From an uncultured Rickettsiales bacterium (GTDB lineage: Bacteria; Pseudomonadota; Alphaproteobacteria; Rickettsiales; UBA998), in assembly GCA_937982385.1 (NCBI GenBank), contig CALJMC010000173.1:1-22235 (forward strand): a stretch of DNA of 22,235 nucleotides, given 5' to 3'. Both the position numbers and the translations under genes were made by a program. Numbering within the stretch: position 1 is the stretch's first letter; every line of letters starts with the position of its first letter. Below the pieces are notes generated by a model. The model did not search any database, had not been told where the DNA came from, and worked only from the letters and a program-made list of their open reading frames with translations. Below are positions 1-7,547 of the stretch, in pieces.

Positions 1-1158
1 TTCGCTAGCCACCTCAGCGTCATCACGATTATCATTTTCGGCGCCATAGCCTTTGACTTCAGCCATCACGACTGCCATCAAGTCACGTGCTGCATTCACG
101 GCACCTGCCGCTTTCGCATTTTCAGCTGCTCTGCTCAAGCTTGCAGGCAACACCAAAAACGCTTCGATTTTCGCGGCCAACGCCTCAACGGTAAAGCTCT
201 CCTGCGTCATCATCCAACCGCCACCAGCATCGTCAAGCGCTGCTGCATTAATCTTCTGATGTTCATCCGCTGAATTGGGGTAAGGGACCAAAATAGCGGG
301 ACGCCCAGCACAGGTCACTTCTGCCATCGTCGATGCACCTGAGCGCGCTATCACCAAATGTGCCGACGCCAAACGCGCGGGAATATCAGTAAAGAAACTC
401 GCCAAATCTGCAGTAATACCAATCTCTTTATAAGATTCACGTACCTGCTCCATATCTTCCGAACGCACCTGCTGATCCACACGAATCCGCTGACGCAGCG
501 TTTCAGGCAACAACGCAATCGCTCCGGGCAAAATCGCGCTAAAGACATTCGCACCCTGCGACCCGCCCGTCACTAACACACGCATCACACCATCTTGTTC
601 TAACTCAGAATAGGGAACATTATGCAGCACACGCACAGCCGAACGCACAGGGTTTCCTACCAATATTTCTTTCGCACGATTCTCATCTTGAATCATACCC
701 GTATCGCTGAAGGAAGTCGCAATGCGATTAACCTTTGGCGCCAATACACGATTCGCGCGACCAAGCACTGCATTTTGCTCATGAATCACCGTTGGGGCAC
801 GCGTAAATGACGCTGCCATCATCGTCGGGAAAGAAGGATAACCACCAAAACCAACCACTACGTCAGGCTTGAGGCGAGAAAGCAAACGACGCGCCTGAAA
901 AATACCATACGCCATTTTAGTGAGGCCTTTGACCTTGCCAACAATGCCTGCACCCAGCGTTCCAGCTTGCACATAATGAATCGGAATCTGACCCAGCACG
1001 CCTTTCATGCTGCCCTCAGCATAATCACAGAATCGGCTATCCGTCACCAACGACACTTTATGCCCCGCCGCCGTCAGCTCTTCTGCCAGCGCCTCAGCAG
1101 GGAAAATGTGACCACCTGTGCCACCCGCTGCCAGTACAATATGATACGCATCACTCAT
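1..1158 (-). CDS. murG: MurG, UDP-GlcNAc:lipid I N-acetylglucosaminyltransferase (3' end beyond the window)
   Basis: MurG transfers GlcNAc from UDP-GlcNAc onto lipid I to make lipid II on the cytoplasmic face of the inner membrane. The frame is open from an ATG at 1158 to the window edge (386 codons, no stop), so the C-terminus is missing and the protein is slightly longer than the usual 355-375 residues. Residues 12-21 read GGTGGHIFPA, the MurG acceptor-side glycine loop. Further on come GGSQGAN, RSGASTMAE and PYPNSADEHQ, the donor-binding motifs of the family (GT28). A good Shine-Dalgarno sequence, AGGAGAG, lies 4 bases before the ATG. It follows ftsW after a 124-base spacer that can fold. 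murC and murB would be expected further left, but cannot be seen. Confidence 0.96.
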   Translation of the reverse strand, partial: MSDAYHIVLAAGGTGGHIFPAEALAEELTAAGHKVSLVTDSRFCDYAEGSMKGVLGQIPIHYVQAGTLGAGIVGKVKGLTKMAYGIFQARRLLSRLKPDVVVGFGGYPSFPTMMAASFTRAPTVIHEQNAVLGRANRVLAPKVNRIATSFSDTGMIQDENRAKEILVGNPVRSAVRVLHNVPYSELEQDGVMRVLVTGGSQGANVFSAILPGAIALLPETLRQRIRVDQQVRSEDMEQVRESYKEIGITADLASFFTDIPARLASAHLVIARSGASTMAEVTCAGRPAILVPYPNSADEHQKINAAALDDAGGGWMMTQESFTVEALAAKIEAFLVLPASLSRAAENAKAAGAVNAARDLMAVVMAEVKGYGAENDNRDDAEVASE

Positions 1159-1197
1159 GCATCTCTCCTAGAATTTCAAACCATGATTTATAGAAGG

Positions 1198-1262
1198 TAT
1201 AGGCGCCGTTTACAAGCAGCCTCTTACGTAAAACATCTCTCTATTTTACTTCTAAGCCTATA
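1198..1262 (-). other. Inverted repeats in the ftsW-murG spacer
   Basis: The spacer between ftsW and murG has an outer 7-bp inverted repeat (TATAGGC at 1198-1204, GCCTATA at 1256-1262) enclosing a second one (GTAAAA at 1228-1233, TTTTAC at 1244-1249, extended across a bulge by CTTA at 1223-1226 and TAAG at 1253-1256). The two share one base, so they would partly compete. No T-run follows on the minus strand, so this is not an ordinary terminator. It could be a folded leader before murG or a small palindromic repeat; the role is unknown. Confidence 0.4.
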
Positions 1263-1282
1263 AAAGGCATAGCGGGAAGAAC

Positions 1283-2425
1283 TCACCCATAACGTTTTGC
1301 ACCGATGCCGTATTGCTTGCGGGTAAGGCCTAGCAGCATACCCATAGCCAAGGCGATACCGAGCAATGACGAGCCGCCATAGCTGAGAAACGGCAAGGTC
1401 ATGCCTTTAGCGGGGAGCAAGTTCACTGCCACGCCCATATTAATCACTGCTTGCAATCCGAATTGCACCAACAGCCCTACCGATGCGAGCAAAATAAACA
1501 AATCCTGCACACCCCACACACGGAAGAATCCACGCATCATAATCGCGGCATAGAGCATAATAATAAGCAGCGTGAAGAGCATCCCAAATTCCTCGCCTGC
1601 GACTGAGAACACGAAATCGGTATGCGAATCGGGTATTTGCCATTTCACGACGCCCTCACCGGGCCCCTTACCCAGCAAACCACCACTCTGGAATGCTTCA
1701 ATTGATTTATCCACCTGATAATTATCGCCCGATTCAGGGTTTAGAAAACGATCAATACGCGCCTTCACATGCGGCAACATATTATACGCCCCAACACTTG
1801 CGCCCACTCCGCCAACGATCAACAACATCACAATAAAGAACGGAACGCCCGCCATTACAAGCTGCGCAGAGAAGGTCGCGACCACCACCACTGTCATCCC
1901 CACATCGGGCTGAATTAGCAACAAACCCATCACCAGCACGCACAACGCCACCCCGATCTTATAACCTGGGAAGCCCACCACACGGTGTTTTTCGGCAAAC
2001 ATCCACGCCACGACAACGGCAAAGCACGGCTTCATAATTTCCGAAGGCTGCAGGGAGAATCCCAATAAATGAATCCAACGAATCGCCCCTTTTGTCTCAA
2101 ACCCCACAAAGGGCAAAAGCATCATAAGAAACACAGTACCCAGAAAACCAAGCACCGCGATGCGCCGAATCCACTGCATGTTAAACAATGACACAGTAAT
2201 CATCACTGCCAGTGACATTAGAAGGAAAATCTCTTGGCGAATCACAAAATGATATTTATCCAACCCAATGCGCTGCGCTACAGGAGGCGATGCCGCCGTC
2301 ACCAACAACGCCCCGACAAGCATCAGAAAAATGAGCGCAAACAGATTAAAACGGTCCACCGTAAACCACCAGCGGCTAAGCACGGAGTTGTTAGTACGGT
2401 CAAATTTGAAAGCGGTTAAATCCAT
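1283..2425 (-). CDS. ftsW: FtsW, SEDS-family septal peptidoglycan glycosyltransferase
   Basis: FtsW polymerises glycan strands from lipid II at the division septum, working with FtsI. The 380-residue product is almost entirely hydrophobic segments, consistent with the ten membrane helices of the SEDS family. Family motifs are visible: QPSEIMK at 126-132, QPDVG at 172-176 and PDSHTDFVFSVAGEE at 265-279. By alignment from memory, D270 corresponds to the catalytic aspartate of SEDS enzymes. The C-terminus has PFLSYGGSS, typical of FtsW/RodA; the dcw position makes FtsW the choice over RodA. The start is an ATG at 2425 with only a weak Shine-Dalgarno sequence. It lies 48 bases after the unknown gene ending at 2474 instead of directly after murD, which is the usual arrangement. 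Confidence 0.96.
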   Translation of the reverse strand: MDLTAFKFDRTNNSVLSRWWFTVDRFNLFALIFLMLVGALLVTAASPPVAQRIGLDKYHFVIRQEIFLLMSLAVMITVSLFNMQWIRRIAVLGFLGTVFLMMLLPFVGFETKGAIRWIHLLGFSLQPSEIMKPCFAVVVAWMFAEKHRVVGFPGYKIGVALCVLVMGLLLIQPDVGMTVVVVATFSAQLVMAGVPFFIVMLLIVGGVGASVGAYNMLPHVKARIDRFLNPESGDNYQVDKSIEAFQSGGLLGKGPGEGVVKWQIPDSHTDFVFSVAGEEFGMLFTLLIIMLYAAIMMRGFFRVWGVQDLFILLASVGLLVQFGLQAVINMGVAVNLLPAKGMTLPFLSYGGSSLLGIALAMGMLLGLTRKQYGIGAKRYG

Positions 2426-2473
2426 AACTAAACTTGTAATGGATGAAATCTAAAAAATCTAGCAGGGAATAAG

Positions 2474-3007
2474 TTAAGAACCAGGTGACCTACCTGCACT
2501 ATAAAATATATCAAGTTCATTCTTGGCATGGTTTCTGACCGCATCTGCAACTTCATCAAAAAGTATCATCGTCCCATCTTTTTCTGAAGAATCCAAAGGC
2601 ATGTTGTTTATTTTCTGCATAAAGCTCGTTTTTGCTACTTTTAAGACATCTTCTAGCTCAAGTTCCGTTTTAGGAAGCGTGTCTAGAGCAAGCCTTAATA
2701 TTTCATACTCTTCTCTTGTTGGTGCCGTAACGCCTTTTTCACCAAGTGTGGAACATAGATCTTTCAATTTTTCATATACATAATAGGGGGATGCACCATG
2801 TAAATAGTCTGTGACAGCATAGCCACCTGTAAACGCTCTATTGATAGTATCTTCAACAAGCGAAATACCTATAGGGAAATCATCCTCAGGAGAGTCAAGA
2901 TGCGCTTGATATGTTAATTGTTCAGCTACATCTTGCAATTCTCCAAGCAGCCTGACTGGCAATTCACGGTCATTTTCCTTCCCTTTTGTAATTATATTTG
3001 TCCACAT
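2474..3007 (-). CDS. Unknown 177-residue protein inserted between murD and ftsW
   Basis: I do not recognise this protein. From the ATG at 3007 it starts MWTNIITKGKEND and ends SAGRSPGS. It has no signal peptide or membrane segment, is rich in acidic residues and leucine, and looks mostly alpha-helical. The frame stays open upstream to 3220, but that extension lies antiparallel-free inside murD on the same strand in another frame, and has Pro-rich out-of-frame character, so the ATG after the murD stop is preferred. Third positions and flanks look more AT-rich than in the mur genes, by eye. It sits 67 bases after murD behind a perfect 8-bp hairpin and 48 bases before ftsW. This spot is normally empty in dcw clusters, which suggests a later insertion. 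A role in division is possible but unsupported. Confidence 0.8.
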   Translation of the reverse strand: MWTNIITKGKENDRELPVRLLGELQDVAEQLTYQAHLDSPEDDFPIGISLVEDTINRAFTGGYAVTDYLHGASPYYVYEKLKDLCSTLGEKGVTAPTREEYEILRLALDTLPKTELELEDVLKVAKTSFMQKINNMPLDSSEKDGTMILFDEVADAVRNHAKNELDIFYSAGRSPGS

Positions 3008-3051
3008 AGCACATACTTTTCTCTGTTTACTTATATTAAGCGTTAAAATAG

Positions 3052-3071
3052 AGTAACATATAAATGTTACT
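3052..3071 (-). terminator. Terminator-like hairpin just after murD
   Basis: AGTAACAT (3052-3059) and ATGTTACT (3064-3071) form a perfect 8-bp stem with a 4-base loop, starting 3 bases after the murD stop codon. On the minus strand it is followed by CTATTTTAA, a poor T-run, and the stem is AT-rich, so termination is probably partial at best. It separates murD from the unknown gene. Confidence 0.45.
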
Positions 3072-3074
3072 GTT

Positions 3075-4352
3075 TTATGAAGGCTTGGCAGAAAGTGCCG
3101 AAACAAACGCATCGCCGCGATGCTCAAAAGACGGAAACTGGTCGAAGGATGCGGCGGCGGGGGAAAGCAGCACCACATCACCTTGTTGCGTGGCGTCACG
3201 CATGGCGTGCTTGGTGGCAATATCTAGCGTGTTGCACAATTCATATTCAACATCCTCCGCCTGCAGGGTGTCGGAGAATATTTGGGCATCCTGCCCTATC
3301 ACATAGGCTTTTTTCACTTTGGAGAAATACTCCGTGAGCGATGCAATGCCGCCCGCTTTTGCCATACCACCCACAATCCAATAGATATTGTCATAAGTGT
3401 CGAGTGCTTTGGCTGCCGAATCGGCATTGGTCGCTTTGGAATCATTCACGAACAGCACACCATTTTTGCTTCCCACCACATTCATACGATGCGCTAACCC
3501 TCCGAAAGATTCCATCGCTGATTGAATGGTCGCATCACTCGCACCAAGCGCCTTGCATGCATGATAGGCAACATAGGCATTTTGACGATTATGAGTGCCT
3601 TGCAATGCGGCACAATTGGACAAATCAACCGACACATCATCATCCACCGATACTTTCACGACACGCTGCACCTGCAGGGTTTCTGGTGTTTGTGCGCTAT
3701 CGGCATCATCAATTCCGACAATCGCCACATCATTAGCATCTTGATTATTGAAGATACGCACCTTCGCCGCGATATAGCCCGCCATATCCCCATGCCGATC
3801 CAAATGATCAGGTGACAAATTCAGGAAACAGGCAATATTGAAATGGGTTTTATCGCATAAATCCAGCTGATAAGACGACATCTCAATCACATATATGCCA
3901 TTTGCGCCCAGCGGCTCAAGCGCCAAAGCAGGCACACCAAGATTTCCACCTACTTGAATATCTTTGCCCGCCACCTCAAGAATATGCGCAATCAATGCTG
4001 TAGTAGTAGACTTCCCATTCGTACCCGTAATACCAACATAAGTCGCATCAGGCTGCGCTTCCGCCAACAGCTCCACCTCGCCGATAATCCCTACATTATG
4101 TTTGTGCGCATACGCCACCGCATCATGTGGTTTAGGATGCGTCAACGGAATCCCCGGGCTCATAATGAGTGCATCAATATTGCCCCACTCCCACTCAGAG
4201 AAATGCTGCAACCCCAATGCTTCGGCTTGCTTATCATCCCACGAAAGCACCGTTGCTCCCGCAGATTCGAACGCATCCACCGCCGCCAAACCCGCTTTAC
4301 CAAGCCCCAGCACTGCGACTGTTTTACCGCGATATGCATCCAGCGTAATCAT
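3075..4352 (-). CDS. murD: MurD, UDP-MurNAc-L-alanine:D-glutamate ligase
   Basis: MurD adds D-glutamate to UDP-MurNAc-L-Ala in the cytoplasm, using ATP. The 425-residue product has an N-terminal Rossmann-like domain (VAVLGLGKAG at 13-21), the Mur-ligase ATP loop GTNGKST at 110-116, the central-domain stretch SPDHLDRHGD, and NDSKATN typical of MurD in the C-terminal third. Length is at the short end of the usual 425-460. The ATG at 4352 lies 3 bases after the mraY stop, the normal mraY-murD arrangement. Downstream, the usual murD-ftsW junction is interrupted by an unknown gene. Confidence 0.96.
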   Translation of the reverse strand: MITLDAYRGKTVAVLGLGKAGLAAVDAFESAGATVLSWDDKQAEALGLQHFSEWEWGNIDALIMSPGIPLTHPKPHDAVAYAHKHNVGIIGEVELLAEAQPDATYVGITGTNGKSTTTALIAHILEVAGKDIQVGGNLGVPALALEPLGANGIYVIEMSSYQLDLCDKTHFNIACFLNLSPDHLDRHGDMAGYIAAKVRIFNNQDANDVAIVGIDDADSAQTPETLQVQRVVKVSVDDDVSVDLSNCAALQGTHNRQNAYVAYHACKALGASDATIQSAMESFGGLAHRMNVVGSKNGVLFVNDSKATNADSAAKALDTYDNIYWIVGGMAKAGGIASLTEYFSKVKKAYVIGQDAQIFSDTLQAEDVEYELCNTLDIATKHAMRDATQQGDVVLLSPAAASFDQFPSFEHRGDAFVSALSAKPS

Positions 4353-4355
4353 AGA

Positions 4356-5441
4356 TTATCTCAGTTTAAGAGTTGATAGCCCGAGGATAGCAAGCACTAC
4401 AGCGATAATCCAAAAACGAATCACGACTGTTGGCTCTGCCCAGCCCATCTTCTCGAAATGGTGATGAATTGGCGCCATTTTGAAGACGCGTTTGCCTGTG
4501 AGCTTGAAGGATACGACTTGGATAATTACGGAAAGCGCTTCCATCACGAACAGTCCACCGATGATAGCGAGAACGAATTCATGCTTGGTAATCACGCTCA
4601 CAGTACCAATCGCGCCACCAGCGGATAAGGAGCCTGTATCGCCCATAAACACCATTGCTGGAGGAGCATTGAACCACAAAAATCCTAAGCCTGCGCCAAC
4701 AAATGCTGCACAGAAAATCGCCAGCTCACCAGAATTGGGCACATGATGAATTTGTAGATATCCTGAAAATACAGCATGTCCCACAAGATAGGCAATCAAA
4801 GCAAAACAGGCGGTCGCTATCATAATTGGAACAATCGCAAGCCCGTCCAAACCATCCGTCATGTTGACTGCGTTGGATGCACCCACCATCACCAGCACAC
4901 CAAAGACAATATAAAGCCAGCCAATGTCTGGGAAGAAATCTTTAAAGAATGGAACCGCAAGCTTTGTGCCGTCTGCACCCGCGACGTCAGCAATCCAAAT
5001 GGCAGCAATCAGCGCGATGCCAATTTGCGCGAGCATCTTCGTTTTAGCAGATACGCCCTTCGTGTTACGCTTGGCAACTTTGAGGTAATCATCCCAAAAG
5101 CCCAGCACGCCATAGCCCAGCGTCACAAACAGCACTATCCAAATATAGGCATTCGTGAGATCTGCCCAGAGCAATGTCGAGAGTGTAACCGACAACAAAA
5201 TCATAATTCCACCCATCGTCGGCGTACCCTTTTTAGTGAGCAAATGAGACTCCGGTCCATCTTCGCGAATCGGCTGACCATGCGTTTGGCGTGAACGCAA
5301 CCAACGGATAATTTTAGGGCCAAAAATAAGACATATCATCAGGCTGGTAAGCACTGCCCCACCTGCACGAAATGTCTGATATTTAAAAAGATTGAAAAAC
5401 TGAGCGTCTGCCGCCAAAGGAAAAAGAAAATTATAAAGCAT
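4356..5441 (-). CDS. mraY: MraY, phospho-MurNAc-pentapeptide transferase
   Basis: MraY joins phospho-MurNAc-pentapeptide to undecaprenyl phosphate, making lipid I in the inner membrane. The 361-residue product matches the usual length (about 360) and has about ten hydrophobic segments. Diagnostic motifs: WDDYLK at 116-121 (the Asp pair), NMTDGLDG at 193-200, MGDTGS at 266-271 and PIHHHFE at 324-330. The start is the ATG at 5441, with TAAGGT about 12 bases upstream. In most dcw clusters mraY abuts murF; here 714 bases holding an unknown gene separate them, and a candidate promoter lies just upstream of mraY. Confidence 0.97.
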   Translation of the reverse strand: MLYNFLFPLAADAQFFNLFKYQTFRAGGAVLTSLMICLIFGPKIIRWLRSRQTHGQPIREDGPESHLLTKKGTPTMGGIMILLSVTLSTLLWADLTNAYIWIVLFVTLGYGVLGFWDDYLKVAKRNTKGVSAKTKMLAQIGIALIAAIWIADVAGADGTKLAVPFFKDFFPDIGWLYIVFGVLVMVGASNAVNMTDGLDGLAIVPIMIATACFALIAYLVGHAVFSGYLQIHHVPNSGELAIFCAAFVGAGLGFLWFNAPPAMVFMGDTGSLSAGGAIGTVSVITKHEFVLAIIGGLFVMEALSVIIQVVSFKLTGKRVFKMAPIHHHFEKMGWAEPTVVIRFWIIAVVLAILGLSTLKLR

Positions 5442-5479
5442 CTAATGCCGAACCTTACTGATTTTGAATGTCGCGGAAT

Positions 5480-5508
5480 TTTATAGCATCGCTTTGGAAA
5501 TATTTCTA
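5480..5508 (-). promoter_or_regulatory. Candidate sigma70-type promoter for mraY-murD
   Basis: Read on the minus strand, TAGAAA (5503-5508) and TATAAA (5480-5485) are 17 bases apart, a 4/6 and a 5/6 match to the -35 and -10 consensus. It lies between the unknown gene and mraY and could keep mraY-murD expressed independently of the upstream genes. The stretch is AT-rich, so chance matches are likely. Confidence 0.35.
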
Positions 5509-5521
5509 GTTTTTATAATCC

Positions 5522-6100
5522 TTAGCGATTCCTCGCTTTATCGCCAGAAGGAATCTCACACGTAATTTTCGCTCTTATGCTCGCATCGTCTAGCCCGTCG
5601 TGCATGTCATGAACACGAAACGAGAGGTCGCAATTTCCACGTTCAGTTTCATAGACCAGTGCTAGGTTCTCGTGATCAGGAAATTGCCCAGATTTATGAG
5701 GTGATATAAAGAGCTCTCCACCCCCAACATCCAGCATTGTCCCTTGCTTCAATATTTCCTCAAAAGGTTTAAACAGCACTTTCTTTAATGCCTTCATCGT
5801 ATCAATAGACTCACCCGCAATATAGGCATCTGGGTCTTCCAAACACGCCTCATTGGCGTATGTAATGCGCTTATTCCATTCCTTTACCAAAGCTTTTCCA
5901 ACTTTGGTTGCTTCCTCACCCTGTGGTTTAGGTAGCTTAAATTCATCTTGATCACAGTAAAACTCTTTTGGGTCAGCATAAGGCACATTAACAAGTAAAT
6001 GTAGATCAGACAACGTCCCACCAGAAGATAAAGATTGCTCAATGTCCCCTGTGTTTTGCGCAGATAAATCTAGCGGTTTTTCTTGATCTTGATTAGCCAT
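5522..6100 (-). CDS. Unknown 192-residue protein inserted between murF and mraY
   Basis: I do not recognise this protein. It begins MANQDQEKPLDLS with a low-complexity polar N-terminus (Gln, Ser, Gly, Asp to about residue 28), followed by a more ordered-looking part with LHLLVNVPYADPKEF, a helix-like stretch with KALVKEWNKR, and GTMLDVGGGELFIS. It has no signal peptide, no membrane segment, and three cysteines (residues in FYCDQ, NEACLED and RGNCDLS) plus one near the end. The start ATG at 6100 has a weak purine-rich site (AAGAAG). Gaps of 55 bases from murF and 80 bases to mraY are longer and more AT-rich than elsewhere in the cluster. Insertion at the normally tight murF-mraY junction is the notable point; no link to wall synthesis can be read from the sequence. 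Confidence 0.8.
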   Translation of the reverse strand: MANQDQEKPLDLSAQNTGDIEQSLSSGGTLSDLHLLVNVPYADPKEFYCDQDEFKLPKPQGEEATKVGKALVKEWNKRITYANEACLEDPDAYIAGESIDTMKALKKVLFKPFEEILKQGTMLDVGGGELFISPHKSGQFPDHENLALVYETERGNCDLSFRVHDMHDGLDDASIRAKITCEIPSGDKARNR

Positions 6101-6155
6101 ACTTCTTATCTTTCATTTTTCAACTTAATGAATATAACAGAAAAATATGACAAAC

Positions 6156-7547
6156 TTATGACAATGCAGCAACTAATGTATAAATTTTGCTACCGTTGGA
6201 GCCTTTAAACATAATGGCGTCATCTGGCTTGAATGCGTCTTGCAGGTTCAAGGATGCAGCATCTTCAGCCCATGCACCTTGCATTGAATCGGGCAGCGCA
6301 TCGAACATATGTTTCATCATCTCACCTGCTGCATACACAACGTCAATGCCCGCATCTTGCAATGAGGCTGCCAAATCACTATGCATTTGCGTGGCATCAT
6401 CACCCATTTCGAGCATATCACCCAACACTGCAACCAAGCGCCCCTTTGTGACACCTGCTTCTTGGAGTGCTTTGAGTTTTGCAAATGCTGCGCGCATCGA
6501 GGCGGGCGAGGCATTATAACTATCGTCTATAATAAGGACTTCGCCGCCATCTATAGTCGTATATGTCAAACGCCCACGCCCTTTAGGTTCAGAGAATTTA
6601 GCCAAAGCTTCTGCCGCTGTTTTCACATAACCACCGAGCAACGATACAGCGCCCAAAGCCACAGCACTTATACCCGCCCAATGTTCGCCCAGTGCAGCGA
6701 TTGTATAATCTAGCGCGATGCCGTCTATATTCGCAGATATAGCCGCACCCTTCACAGACAGCTCATAAGATAGTACTTTAAAATCGGCCTTATCATGCGC
6801 ACCGAAACTTTTGCGATGATCAATATGCGATGAATGCACCCGCAAATAGTCATAATGCGCATTATCATGTGGGAGCACCAGCGTTCCGCCATCGATCAAT
6901 CCCTCGGCAATTTCTAACTTGGCATCAGCAATGCCTTCCACCGATTCGAAAAACTCCATATGGGCTGCTTCAATCGCGGTGATAATCGCCACATGTGGAC
7001 GTGCCATGTTGGTGAGATACGCTATCTCGCCCGCAGCACTCATGCCCATTTCAATAATAGCATACTCAGTATCAAACGGCATATTCGCCAAGGTTAGCGG
7101 CACACCTATATGATTATTATAATTGCCGCCCGTCACATAGGTTCTACCCAGCGATTCACACGCGACTTTCAGCGCTTCTTTGGTGCTAGTTTTGCCGACA
7201 CTTCCGGTGACAGCAACCACTTTACCCAATAGACGCTCGCGTGCATGGTTTCCAAGCCTTACAAGCCCTTCGAGTGGATCATAATCAATGAGAAATAAGC
7301 GCTCATCCGTCGCATCCATATCTTCAGGAATATAACTGACTAACGCTGCGCTCGCGCCCTGCTCCAACGCAGCTTTTACAAATGCATGCGCATCATGGTT
7401 CTCACCAATGAGTGCAACAAACACATCACCCTCAGATGCTTGACGTGAATCTATAATAATACGATTGAACATTGCCGCTTGCGCACCCAACCATTCAGCT
7501 TCTGTAGCGGCGGCAATATCTTTCGCTATCCATAAACTTTGAGTCAT
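6156..7547 (-). CDS. murF: MurF, UDP-MurNAc-tripeptide:D-Ala-D-Ala ligase
   Basis: MurF adds D-Ala-D-Ala to UDP-MurNAc-tripeptide, completing the cytoplasmic pentapeptide precursor. The 463-residue product has the ATP loop GSVGKTST at 115-122, followed by NYNNHIGVPLTL and EMGMSAAGEI, both characteristic of MurF. The C-terminal domain has IDDSYNASPASM and VLGDMLEMG, also MurF signatures. The ATG at 7547 directly follows the murE stop codon with no gap, so the two are probably translationally coupled. Length is normal for the family. Confidence 0.97.
   Translation of the reverse strand: MTQSLWIAKDIAAATEAEWLGAQAAMFNRIIIDSRQASEGDVFVALIGENHDAHAFVKAALEQGASAALVSYIPEDMDATDERLFLIDYDPLEGLVRLGNHARERLLGKVVAVTGSVGKTSTKEALKVACESLGRTYVTGGNYNNHIGVPLTLANMPFDTEYAIIEMGMSAAGEIAYLTNMARPHVAIITAIEAAHMEFFESVEGIADAKLEIAEGLIDGGTLVLPHDNAHYDYLRVHSSHIDHRKSFGAHDKADFKVLSYELSVKGAAISANIDGIALDYTIAALGEHWAGISAVALGAVSLLGGYVKTAAEALAKFSEPKGRGRLTYTTIDGGEVLIIDDSYNASPASMRAAFAKLKALQEAGVTKGRLVAVLGDMLEMGDDATQMHSDLAASLQDAGIDVVYAAGEMMKHMFDALPDSMQGAWAEDAASLNLQDAFKPDDAIMFKGSNGSKIYTLVAALS

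Noticed and set aside
2474..3220. Longer 248-residue version of the unknown gene after murD
   Set aside because: The extra 71 residues are encoded inside the end of murD in another frame on the same strand; the ATG at 3007, after the murD stop, is more natural.
4776..5294. 172-residue plus-strand frame opposite mraY
   Set aside because: Antisense shadow rich in His, Arg and Asn, opposite well conserved MraY motifs.
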